This document shows positions 23,374 to 33,682 of a stretch of 64,000 nucleotides of DNA, piece after piece (position 1 is the first letter of the stretch; the number at the start of each line of letters is the position of its first letter). The notes under the pieces were generated by a model. The model searched no databases and was not told the origin of the DNA. It worked only from the letters and a program-made list of their open reading frames with translations. This DNA is from Xenopus tropicalis (lineage: Eukaryota > Chordata > Amphibia > Anura > Pipidae), in the NCBI RefSeq assembly GCF_000004195.4, contig NC_030678.2, forward strand, positions 34,639,701-34,703,700, read 5' to 3'. Position numbers and translations under genes: made by a program.

Positions 23374-23452
23374 TGGGACGTAGATTCTACGTCCAAGGCA
23401 CTAAAGGACCAAAGTGCCTTGGGACGTAGAATCTACGTCCAATGGCACTGTC
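23374..23452. repeat. Paired subterminal palindromes of the piggyBac-like element
   Basis: GGACGTAGATTCTACGTCC (about 23376) and GGACGTAGAATCTACGTCC (about 23425) are palindromes with 9-bp arms around one base, and they are exact reverse complements of each other. Copies of the AGTGCC/GGCACT motif lie around both. The arrangement suggests binding sites for a transposase. Confidence 0.8.
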
Positions 23453-23454
23453 GG

Positions 23455-23760
23455 GTTTACAAGCGCTGCGCTCGCTTTTAAAGCAGCGCAGCACTTGTAA
23501 ACCCCTCAGATCCCCCTAGGCAACGAGCAGAGGAACATATACTCACCGATCCGGTCCCCCAGCGCCGGCGATCGGGTCCTCCATCCAATGACAGCAGTGG
23601 GCACGCGTTGATGACGTGTCCACTGCTGTCCCTTTAAATATCGCCGCCTACTGTCGGCTCCCTCACTCCTGCTGCGCACGTTGGACCGGATGGAGCTCCC
23701 CTGCTGCCTTCCTGCTGGATTTATCGCCCCTGATCGCCTGCCTGCCTTGGGTAAGCTGAA
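23455..23760 (+). promoter_or_regulatory. Promoter/first-exon-like segment inside the piggyBac-like element
   Basis: A GC-rich island in an AT-rich element. It has two hairpins (GGGTTTACAAG...CTTGTAAACCC at about 23455-23503; GACAGCAGTGG...CCACTGCTGTC at about 23600-23632), a CRE-like TGACGT and a TTTAAATA box. Downstream, GCCTTGG|GTAAGC reads as a splice donor near 23750. It may be the 5' end of the ancestral autonomous element. Inference only. Confidence 0.4.
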
Positions 23761-23919
23761 CTACAACTCTCTACCACTGTTTATTTTGCTTATTTCTATC
23801 TCAACTGTCTAAAAAATTTTTTTATTTTTTTTTCCATTTTTTCTTCTATCTTTGTCATTATTACACTTTTGTACACATACACACTTATTTACAACTTTCC
23901 CAAGCACACACAGACACTT

Positions 23920-24060
23920 ACACACACACTTTTTTTTTTTTTTTTTTCTTTCTTTCTTTTCTTTCTTTCTTTGCTTTCTTTGGCAGTCTTTTTTTTTTAC
24001 TAAAACTTTATTTCTGATCTTGCTCTATAATTATCTGATTTATTTGGTTGCATTTTAGTG
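23920..24060. repeat. Poly-T / TTTC-rich low-complexity tract
   Basis: (ACAC)n followed by long T runs and TTTC repeats. No coding signal. Confidence 0.85.
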
Positions 24061-24467
24061 TTTTTTTGGCATTTTCATAATTGATTTCTGTTTTTGAATT
24101 ATTCTATTGCACTGTAACTTTTTTATTGCTATTGGGTGCTGAATTTGCAGTGACGTTGGTGGATCCAGGGCTCTGACCACCGATTTCATTGCAATTATTG
24201 TTCTTCTGTTGGTTTAGGTGGTTTTAGTGGATTTTACTGATTTTATGGTGTTTTATCTTTGCATTGTTCTTTGTGTGTTTAGTGCCCCCAAAAAGGTTGC
24301 TTTTGCAGTGACATTGGTGGATCCAGGGCTCTTACCGATTTCATTGCAACTATTGTTCTTTGATTGCTTTTAGTGGTTTTATTCCATTTTAACTTCATTT
24401 GATTTCAGTTGTTCTAGAAAGGTCCAGAGGTGCTAAGATTGTTCTGGTAGTTTCTATTGCCAAGGGT

Positions 24468-24712
24468 TAGGCTGATGCCACACCAGGCGTAGGGCTGATT
24501 TTTTTAGCAAGTGGAAAAACGCTTGCCGAAAATTCAGCCCTACGCCTGCTACTTGTGCCTGCACCCGAATGAATGGGATACGCTCGGGTGCAGGCACATG
24601 TAGCCGATATACGCATGAAAACGCGAGACTTTGCATTCTCACGCGTTTTCATGCGTATATCGGCTACATGTGCCTGCACCCGAGCGTATCCCATTCATTC
24701 GGGTGCAGGCAA
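24468..24712. repeat. MITE with 70-bp perfect hairpin, nested in the piggyBac-like element
   Basis: The arms 24556-24625 and 24642-24711 are perfectly complementary, with a 16-base loop. Each arm itself contains a 13-bp inverted pair (TGCCTGCACCCGA...TCGGGTGCAGGCA). The left flank GGCTGATGCCACACCAGGCG matches the GCTGATGCCA MITE family. The right flank is missing and the hairpin runs straight into A8 and the array. Confidence 0.9.
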
Positions 24713-24715
24713 AAA

Positions 24716-27700
24716 AAAAGGGGTGCATAGAGTGCAGCCCCAATATTATGCATTTTCAGGTTTGGTGGCCATGTACTTATGTGCAACCAGACATAGGTAT
24801 CGTTTTATTCAGGGGAACTTGCAGATTGATGGTTAGTAAGTTTTTGGTAGTTGCCATGGAGATTTTGGGGAGAAATCTAGGTTTTTTTATCTGGTTTTTC
24901 CTTGATTTCTGACCAAAATCTAGGGTTGTATCTGGTTTTTCCTTGATTTCTGACCAAAGCGCTGACTTCTGCAAGGGACTGCGGCCACAATTTTCCATGT
25001 AGAAAGAGAAGAGTGGTGTCTCTGAATAGCTGAAGGTGTGCACTTTTCGTAAATATATAGATTGTGGGGGTTATCTCAGAGGTAGGGGGGGTTAACACTG
25101 AAAAACTGCAGGTAGTGCACATAGAGCGCAGCCCCCAAAATTTCAACTGAAATTGCCCTTATGCATTGCCCCTGTTTTGGGGCATTTGGTGGCCACGTCT
25201 TTATGTGCACCCATACATATGGGGTATCGTTTTATTCAGGGGAACTTGCAAATTGAGGTTTAGTAAGTTTTTGGTAGTTGCCATGGAGATTTTGGGGAGA
25301 AATCTAGGTTTTTTATCTGGTTTTTCCTTGATTTCTGACCAAAGCGCTGACTTCTGCAAGGGACTGGGGCCACAATTTTTCATGTAGAAAGAGGAGAGTG
25401 GCGTCTCTGAATAGCTGAAGGTGTGCACTTTTCAGAAATATATAGTTTGCGGGGGTTATTTCACAGGTATGGGGGTGTTTAGACTAAATAACTGCAGGTA
25501 GAGCACATAGAGCACAGCCCCCCCTTATGCATTGCCCCGGTTTGGGGGCATTTGGTGGCCACGTCTTTATGTGTACCCATACATATGGGGTATCGTTTTA
25601 TTCAGGGGAACTTGCAGATTGAGGTTTAGTAAGTTTTTGGTAGTTGCCATGGAGATTTTAGGGAGAAATCTAGGTTTTTATCTGGTTTTTCCTTGATTTC
25701 TGACCAAAATCTAGGGTTGTATCTGGTTTTTCCTTGATTTCTGACCAAAGCGCTGACTTCTGCAAGGGACTGCGGCCACAATTTTCCATGTAGAAAACGA
25801 AGAATGGTGTCTCTGAATAGCTGAAGGTGTGCACTTTTCGTAAATATATAGATTGTGGGGGTTATCTCACAGGTAAGGGGGGGTTATCACTGAAAAACTG
25901 CAGGTAGTGCACATAGAGCGCAGCCTCCAAAATTTCAACTGAAATTGCCCTTATGCATTGCCCCTGTTTTGGGGCATTTGGTGGCCACGTCTTTATGTGC
26001 ACCCATACATATGGGGTATCGTTTTATTCAGGGGAACATGCAGATTGATGGTTAGTAAGTTTTTGGTAGTTGCCATGGAGATTTTGGGGAGAAATCTAGG
26101 TTTGTATCTAGTTTTTCCTTGATTTCTGACCAAAGCGCTGACTTCTGCAAGGGACTGCGGCCACAATTTTCCATGTAGAAAGAGAAGAGTGGTGTCTCTG
26201 AATAGCTGAAGGTGTGCACTTTTCGTAAATATATAGATTGTGGGGGTTATCTCACAGGTAGGGGGGGTTAACACTGAAAAACTGCAGGTAGTGCACATAG
26301 AGCGCAGCCCCCAAAATTTCAACTGAAATTGCCCTTATGCATTGCCCCTGTTTTGGGGCATTTGGTGGCCACGTCTTTATGTGCATCCATACATATGGGG
26401 TATCGTTTTATTCAGGGGAACTTGCAGATTGATGTTTAGTAAGTTTTTGGTAGTTGCCATGGAGATTTTGGGGAGAAATCTAGGTTTTTATCTGGTTTTT
26501 CCTTGATTTCTGACCAAAGCGCTGACTTCTGCAAGGGACTGCGGCCACAATTGTCCATGTAGAAAGAGAAGAGTGGTGTCTCTGAATAGCTGAAGGTGTG
26601 CACTTTTCGGAAATATATAGATTGTGGGGGTTCTCACAGGTAGGGGGGGTTATCAATGAAAAACTGCAGGTAGTGCACATAGAGCGCAGCCCCCAAAATT
26701 TCAACTGAAATTGCCCTTATGCATTGCCCCTGTTTTGGGGCATTTGGTGGCCACGTCTTTATGTGCACCCATACATATGGGGTATCGTTTTATTCAGGGG
26801 AACTTGCAGATTGAGGTTTAGTAAGTTTTTGGTAGTTGCCATGGAGATTTTGGGGAGAAATCTAGGTTTTTATCTGGTTTTTCCTTGATTTCTGACCAAA
26901 ATCTAGGGTTGTATCTGGTTTTTCCTTGATTTCTGACCAAAGCGCTGACTTCTGCAAGGGACTGCGGCCACAATTTTCCATGTAGAAAGAGAAGAATGGT
27001 GTCTCTGAATAGCTGAAGGTGTGCACTTTTCGTAAATATATAGATTGTGGGGGTTATCTCACAGGTAGGGGGGGTTATCACTGAAAAACTGCAGGTAGTG
27101 CACATAGAGCGCAGCCTCCAAAATTTCAACTGAAATTGCCCTTATGCATTGCCCCTGTTTTGGGGCATTTGGTGGCCACGTCTTTATGTGCACCCATACA
27201 TATGGGGTATCGTTTTATTCAGGGGAACTTGCAGATTGAGGTTTAGTAAGTTTTTGGTAGTTGCCATGGAGATTTTGGGGAGAAATCTAGGTTTTTATCT
27301 GGTTTTTCCTTGATTTCTGACCAAAATCTAGGGTTGTATCTGGTTTTTCCTTGATTTCTGACCAAAGCGCTAACTTCTGCAAGGGACTGCGGCCACAATT
27401 TTCCATGTAGAAAGAGAAGAGTGGTGTCTCTGAATAGCTGAAGGTGTGCACTTTTCGTAAATATATAGATTGTGGGGGTTATCTCACAGGTAGGGGGGGT
27501 TAACACTGAAAAACTGCAGGTAGTGCACATAGAGCGCAGCCCCCAAAATTTCAACTGAAATTGCCCTTATGCATTGCCCCTGTTTTGGGGCATTTGGTGG
27601 CCACGTCTTTATGTGCACCCATACATATGGGGTATCGTTTTATTCAGGGGAACTTGCAGATTGATGTTTAGTAAGTTTTTGGTAGTTGCCATGGAGATTT

Positions 27701-28030
27701 TGGGGAGAAATCTAGGTTTTTTATCTGGTTTTTCCTTGATTTCTGACCAAAGCGCTTACTTCTGCAAGGGACTGCAGCCACAATTTTCCATGTAGAAAGA
27801 GAAGAGTGGTGTCTTTGAATAGCTGAAGGTGTGCACTTTTCAGAAATATATAGTTTGTGGGGGTTATTTCACAGGTAGGGGGGGTTAACACTGAAAAACT
27901 GCAGGAAGTGCACATAGAGCGCAGCCCCCACATTTTTAGCTGTAATTGCCCTTGTGCATTGCCCCTGCTTTGGAGTGTTTGGTGCCCATGTCTTTATGTG
28001 CACCCATACATATGGGGCATCATTTTATTC
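24716..28030. repeat. Tandem array, eight units of about 366-427 bp
   Basis: The anchor TATCGTTTTATTCAGGGGAA occurs at 24798, 25225, 25591, 26017, 26401, 26783, 27208 and 27633, with a diverged one at 28018. Spacings are 427, 366, 426, 384, 382, 425, 425 and 385. All four long units contain an extra copy of a 41-bp subrepeat (ATCTGGTTTTTCCTTGATTT region) and all four short units lack it. The 366-bp unit also lost part of a CAAAATTTCAACTGAAATTG segment. Open frames on both strands are by-products, because the 41-bp step shifts frame. Confidence 0.95.
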
Positions 28031-28751
28031 AGGAGAAGTTTGTCTTTCAAATATGCCTTTGTTAGAAAATTTTTATGAGATTTTTTTTTGTCAAATCCAC
28101 ATTTGATCCAAGTTTACGTTTTAGAAAAAAAAAAAAATGTCATAAAAAGTTCCAAATTTCACAATGCACTGACAAAAGGTATTTGGCTTTTGAGTGAAAA
28201 CTACATTGCACCTAGAAACCTGAAGGTCTGTAGTTTCTAAAGATACCAAACATGAGGGGATATTTTAGATTTACATATAAGTTATGCTGCATTAACTGTT
28301 ACAAGCGCTTTTCTGCTTTGTTCTGGTGTGATATTGTACTAAGTATTGCTTTAGTTTGGGGGTTACTTCTGGACAGGAACTGTGGGGTACCACCACATAT
28401 TTGGTATCGTTGGAATTGGGAGTATCAGGGCTTTTACAAACAATAAAAAAAAGTGAGTAAAATTAACTTTTCTATGGAAAAAAACCTCAAAATATACAGA
28501 AATTTTTCATAATTTTATTTTTTTTTTTACATATTTCACCCAAAATACACATCATATCTCCAGAAAAGTTATAAAATTTGGTATGTATGTCGAAGCCCAA
28601 TTAGTGACGAAAAAAACGATATATAATTTCCCTAGTTTCGTGGAGGTTTTCCTACCAAAAAACATTGTTAAAGTGAATGAGTACAAAATGCTTAAAAAAC
28701 GTCTGGCACTGGGGGGAACCGAAATGACGAATTCGGCTGGCACTTAAAGGG
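28031..28751. other. Tail of the piggyBac-like element
   Basis: 0.7 kb, AT-rich and non-tandem. CACATATTTGGTATCGTTGG near 28395 echoes the CATATGGGGTATCGTTTTAT anchor of the array. The end repeats GGCACT twice before the terminus. Confidence 0.6.
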
Positions 28752-28920
28752 TTAAATGTTTCTGCTCATCAAAAACCGTTAACTATTAGTCAAAGATAAC
28801 ATAATTGAACACAAAATGCAGTTTTTAAATAAAGGTTTACGTTATTAAGGGAGAAAAAAAATCCAAATCTACATGGCTCTGTGTGAAAAAGTGATTGCCC
28901 CCCTTGTTAAAAAATAACTT
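28752..28920 (+). mobile_element. Tc1-like left end (copy C), right of the piggyBac insertion
   Basis: It resumes with TTAAATGTTTCTGCTCATCA exactly where 23359 left off and follows the element at 3379 through GTTAAAAAATAACTT, then diverges. The Tc1 copy was therefore only a left-end fragment of about 230 bp. Confidence 0.9.
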
Positions 28921-29399
28921 ACAGGTATATCCCATAACCCTGTATTCCCTCACTTGCTAAGAAGCCATCCAACCCCCTCTTGAAGGTTGAAGGCAAGTAC
29001 AATATAAATAAATAGTGTGGTAAAATAGATTAAGAATTCCTCCATTTCAAGATTTCTCACCTAAACAAGAACCTAATTCTTAAATTGGCCCAGTGGCATG
29101 TACATCAACTCACAGAATTCCACCTCTCTTCTAGTCTCTAATTGTAAAGAAATGTACACCACGTTTATAAAGCAGTTTCTATTCATTGACTATAGCATGA
29201 AGCTACCCCCCCCCACACACTCACACAAACCAAACACAAGTGCACATGAACCATTTCATAGATTGGTAGAAATTACTTAGAATGATTTTAAAACTTAAAG
29301 ACCATAAAATAAAAGGAAACATTCACACGCCACATTAAAATAAAGATGGTGGCCTTAACCATTACGAATAGAATGCCCTATTCCTAGCAAATATGCAAT
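28921..29399. other. Intergenic sequence
   Basis: Nothing recognised apart from a short CA-rich stretch near 29210-29240. Confidence 0.5.
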
Positions 29400-30098
29400 T
29401 TTGTCTTCATTATTTATTTTTGTATAGTTTTTATAAATTGTTTGCCTTACTTTTCTGACTCTTTCCATATTTCAAATGGGGGTCACTGACCCCAGCAGCC
29501 AAAAAAACAACTGCTCTATGAGGCTACAATTTTACTTTTCTTCCTTTTTCTTACTTATCTTCTATGAAGGCCTCTCCTACTCATATTCCTGTCTCTTGTT
29601 GAAACCACTGCTTGGTTGCTAGGGTAAATGAGACTCTAGCAACCAGATAGCTGCTGAAATACCAAACTGAAGAGCTGCTAAACAAAAAGCAAAATAATGA
29701 AAACATAACATATTAAAAATGAAGACCAATTGCGAAGTCTCTTAGAATATCAATGTCTATATCAGGGGCGGCCAAACTTTTAGGCTCAGGGGCCACATTG
29801 ACTACAATATGACAGACGGGCTGGGCCAGTGCCATCTCCGCTCGTCAGTTGGAGTTTTGCGTCGCTGCGCTTACATGCAGTCTTGATGCCAAGTCTTGCG
29901 TGAAGAGACTTGTGGAGTCAGGATTTTCTGAAAGACAGAAGATTGCGGCCTGCGGTCTCTGTCAGGAAAAGCGAGACACTCCAATCCTTGGCGGGTCGGA
30001 TTAAAAAGACCAACAGGCCAGACGTGGCCCGCGGGACGTAGTTTGCCCACCCCTGGTCTATATCATACTCAAAGTTAAATTTAAAGGTGACTTACTTC
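29400..30098 (-). repeat. T2-type MITE (GGGG-GTTCA family), split by a hAT insertion
   Basis: Reading inward: GTCTTCATTATTTATTTTTG, GGGGTCACTGACCCCAGCAG, then the CTTGGTTGCTAGGG/CTCTAGCAACCAG pair, and after the hAT AAATTTAAAGGTGACTTACT. The order matches the other strand of the copies at 3055 and 45990. Confidence 0.65.
29763..30055. mobile_element. hAT MITE with CAGGGGNGGNCAAACT ends
   Basis: 293 bp, from CAGGGGCGGCCAAACTTTTA to AGTTTGCCCACCCCTG. A perfect 8-bp target duplication GTCTATAT flanks it (29755-29762, 30056-30063). Charlie-type ends and no coding capacity. It inserted into an existing T2-type MITE. Confidence 0.92.
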
Positions 30099-30142
30099 TT
30101 TAAGCATTAGTGATATTTTATTGTTTTATTTATTTTATTGTT

Positions 30143-30385
30143 TAGTGATGGGCGAAATAATTTGCCCGGCATGGATTCACAACGAATTTCCACATTTTGC
30201 CATTGGCGGATTGTTTCACGAAACAGGCAAGAAAATTAGCCGTGCATCAAAAAATTGACACCTGAGTCAAAAAAATTGTCACATGCATACAAAATGATGC
30301 GCAACATTTTCGCCGTTTTGCAAATCTTTTAAAAGATTTGAAAATTTTTCAGCGAAGTGAAATGGCACAGATTCGCTCATCACTA
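30143..30385. repeat. MITE with TAGTGATGGGCGAA ends
   Basis: TAGTGATGGGCGAAATAA on the left and GATTCGCTCATCACTA on the right are inverted termini. No clear target duplication. Confidence 0.75.
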
Positions 30386-31710
30386 GTTAGCACCTCCCTG
30401 ATTGGTTGCTTTTGATTGGAAAGTGTCTTCTAAACACTATATTAGAAATACAATACACAGTAAATTCTCCAGGCTTTTATACTGATTTCCAAGCCGAATA
30501 TATTTAAAGGTAAAGACCCACATAATGGCCTACATTGGTGCGGTAGGAAGATTGTATGTAGTTATTGAGCAGCCAATAAGCTAAATTATAGTTTGAATTG
30601 TTATCTCCGAATCCTTGTAGCCTCTAAAAGATTAAATAATTCCGCTGTAATCCCAACCCCTCGTTGGCTTGTGTATATAATGAGTTAACACTTCCTCTGG
30701 GGCTAATTATTTTATCCATGTTCCTGAATCCTACATAGCCTTGGGGGGGTTGGGTGCATGCTGGGATGTTGTTGTATCTGTCCTCTGAAGTTAAAAAGAA
30801 AACTGATGACACACATGAAAGAGGCATTAATTAAACCGCTAAAGAAAGAACCAAATCTATTTTTACTGCTCGTTGTATAAAGAATTAATGGGAGTTTCAC
30901 AGCAAACTCTGATACAGAAACATGTTTAATTCATCTTGAATGCACCTGTTGTTCAGCACTGTAAAGGCAGCAAGGGGTGTAGATAAACAAGATATCCACT
31001 GGGGCGTATTTAATAGACTTCTTAAAGGACAGGGATGCAGGTGTAATGTTGTTTCTTTCTATTTTTGCAACCCGTATAATTTGAGGTCAATTGGGAATAT
31101 TCTGTTTTTCACATGCCTTGTAAATAGAATAAACGTGATATAAATATTCCATGCTTTTATAATGGCGTTGCCACTGTCCTGGATATTTATTGGTTTGATG
31201 TGATTGCTGCCTCTGTTCCCTTGTGTATCGGAGCAAGCTTGGCCCTAAATATGCACTAGTCCTGCTGGAGCCTGGGCCAGTACAACACCCATATCCAATA
31301 ACTGTCACTTACAATGAGATCTGGATGTTTTGATGGAAATGGAAGTTTCTGAATATTTAATAAAAGTGGAATAAAATGCTCAGTGCACCCATCAGTACAC
31401 TGATTTTTTTGTATAAACTTTTTATAAGCAGGCAAATCCATAAAATGCACTAAAACTACCAATAAACATTTTAAAGAGATTTAGAATAAATGGATCTATT
31501 TCGCATCAGATAAACCTGGGAATATGCTCAATGTGGCAAAATAAAAAAACCTCTTTATGTGCCTGCTATAAACATTCAGCTATGTGCCCCAGCCTGCCAT
31601 ATCATTAAGGCTTTATTCACTTTATATTAGATAATCATTATGTGCTGTGAATAAAGGGCAATTAGGATCCCCCCACTCAGTGTACTAAACTGAAAACAAT
31701 AAAGTCACAA
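30386..31710. other. Intergenic sequence
   Basis: No gene, RNA or named repeat recognised on either strand. Open frames here are short and unlike any protein I know. Confidence 0.5.
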
Positions 31711-31712
31711 TT

Positions 31713-32135
31713 TAAGGCTAATGTCACGTATAGCGCTCCATACGCTTAAAACTCCCTCTACCTGTGCCTGCACCAGAATGAACTGAATATGCTTGGATAC
31801 AGGTACATGTAGCCAATATCCACCTAATAATGTGAGATTTTGCACTTTCTCATATTTTTTGGCGGATATCAGCTACATGTGCCTGCACCCAAGCGTATTT
31901 AGTTCATTTGGGTGCAGGCACATGTAGCTAATATCCACCTAATAATGCAAGGCTTTGCATTTTCTCATATTTTTTGGCGGATATCCCCTATATGTGCCTA
32001 CACCCAAGCATATTCAGTTCATTTGGGAGCAGGCACATGTAGGGGGACCTTTAAGTGTATGGAGCGTATTCTCTGTAAGTGTTTTTAGGCTTGCCAAAAA
32101 TATGCGCCATACTCTACGTGTGGCATTAGCCTAAA
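31713..32135. repeat. GGCTAATGCCA-family MITE with repeated hairpin core
   Basis: Ends AAGGCTAATGTCACGTATAG and CTACGTGTGGCATTAGCCT. The core unit GTGCCTGCACC...GGTGCAGGCACATGTAG is present three times in alternating orientation, so the interior has been amplified. Confidence 0.75.
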
Positions 32136-33680
32136 GTATTGGCGAGTTTGAGGGGCCCCCCTACAAGGAACTTTTAGTGCCCCCACCATTTATATTAGTG
32201 TGACGCATCACATCATGTGGCGGTTACCCAGAAGCAGCAACGGCAGGCGCTTGAAGGTCCCCTTAGATCCGGCAGCAGTGGGGCCCTTCAGGACAAGGGG
32301 GGCCACCCCCCCAACATTGCGTATTTTGTAAATAATCAATTTGTAATGAAATTGTAAAACATTTTGAGCTCTCCTGGAAGCCTATTTCCATTCTACTTGA
32401 TCTGGATTTAGGGAGTAAATGTATCTGTTGCTGCACTCAGGCCCGGACTGACAATCAGTGGATTCCAGCCAATGCAAAAAGAATGTAGACCAGTTGCAGA
32501 TTGTGTTAGAATTTCAATCTTTACATCATACTAACATTTCAATTTACTGTGACCAACCTAAGGCTTTGTCCACTCCTCCAGCTCATCATTCTGCATTATT
32601 ACCAAGCACAGAAAAAGCAGAGGTAGGTTTTTATGTGAATCATAAGGCAATACTCTTCTGAAAATACAGTAGAGGAAATACTCTATGGTGGGCCCTTTAG
32701 TTTGCCCCAGTAGCCCACAAACAATTTGTGGCAGCAATAGTCTAACCTAGCTTTTGCACATTATGTTAACATGCATGTAATTCTCAGTGCACATTGGTAA
32801 ATCCTGTATTGTGTACAGAACTGCACATAGCGTGAATGCAAACATCAGGGTTGCTATATATTGGTGTAATTCTAGGACCATGTAATAAGGTAAGGATTAA
32901 TGGGAATAGCTAAAAGCTGGGTCCCCAATCTTAATTACTTGGTTGTGGATGCTCCTCCCTTGATTTCAATTACATGATGGTTTCTCTCCTTTGTGCTTCA
33001 ACTGATTGCCCCACCCCCAACATGTGCTAATCCTCTTATGATTTAAAGCCCTTGTGTCTGGGTCTTATGATATGGGCATTATGCTTTTAGGTACTATATT
33101 TGTTGCCAAACCATCTAGTGTGGTTGCTCATTGCATTTGATTTGACTATCTAGGTAAAATGGCTACAGTTATATATACAGGTGTGGATATAAGTCTCTAT
33201 ATATGAAAGCTACAATAAGGCACTCACAGGACTTCAAAAATGGGAAAAAGTACAAAAGATGTGTTGTTTCTGGCACCCAAGCAATCAGCCCTGCAAATGG
33301 AGTACATATGTTCTGATATTATATATATATAGATTTATATATTGTTTAGGGGTGAGCACAACTTTCCCTTTTTGCTATAGCAGTGGTCAGCTCCATGTTG
33401 TGCCTCCCATCATTTCTCAACTACAGTCAGGTGATCCCAGTGATGGCCAACCATGAAAGCAAGCAAGTTGCAGGTAAAACTTAGTCCCTGTATATTAAAG
33501 CAGTAGAATTCTTAATGAATCATATGAAAGAGTAGACTGGCCAGGCCAGGGATGATTGACATAGTGGGCCAGCTTGAAATATATTGCAATATATGGACAA
33601 ACAATCGCTCTTTTGCTTAAAGGGGAGGGCATTTTTTAGTAGCGTAATGCACAACATGCCTCAATGTCCTTGCATACAAA
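32136..33680. other. Intergenic sequence
   Basis: A diverged piece resembling the GGCAATCTGTGGATTC family (ACAATCAGTGGATTCCAGCC) begins near 32440. Short TA runs lie near 33325. No gene seen. Confidence 0.45.
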
Positions 33681-33682
33681 GT

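Larger units (their letters stand above)
23360..28751. mobile_element. piggyBac-like non-autonomous element carrying a tandem array
   Basis: 5392 bp with 14-bp perfect terminal inverted repeats CCCTTTAAGTGCCA and TTAA duplicated on both sides (23356-23359, 28752-28755). TTAA plus 5'-CCC...GGG-3' is diagnostic of piggyBac. The repeats also fit the Xenopus piggyBac terminal pattern as I remember it (CCYTTT...TGCCA). No DDD transposase frame is present. Order inside: subterminal palindromes, GC-rich promoter/exon-like segment, T-rich region, long hairpin, eight-unit array, 0.7-kb tail. It sits inside a Tc1 end, so it arrived later than that element. Confidence 0.88.

Noticed and set aside
24716..28030. 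Repeated minus-strand open frames (MKFWGLRSMCTTC-type) as a conserved protein family
   Set aside because: They are copies of one tandem unit, and the 41-bp size step shifts the frame between units. No domain is recognisable. The plus strand gives equally long frames.
28031..28751. Residual piggyBac transposase in the element tail
   Set aside because: No frame longer than about 70 codons, and no recognisable DDD or C-terminal Cys-rich motif in any frame.
30143..30385. 8-bp target duplication around the TAGTGATGGGCGAA MITE
   Set aside because: The bases outside the two ends differ; the insertion is either old or the ends are set wrongly.
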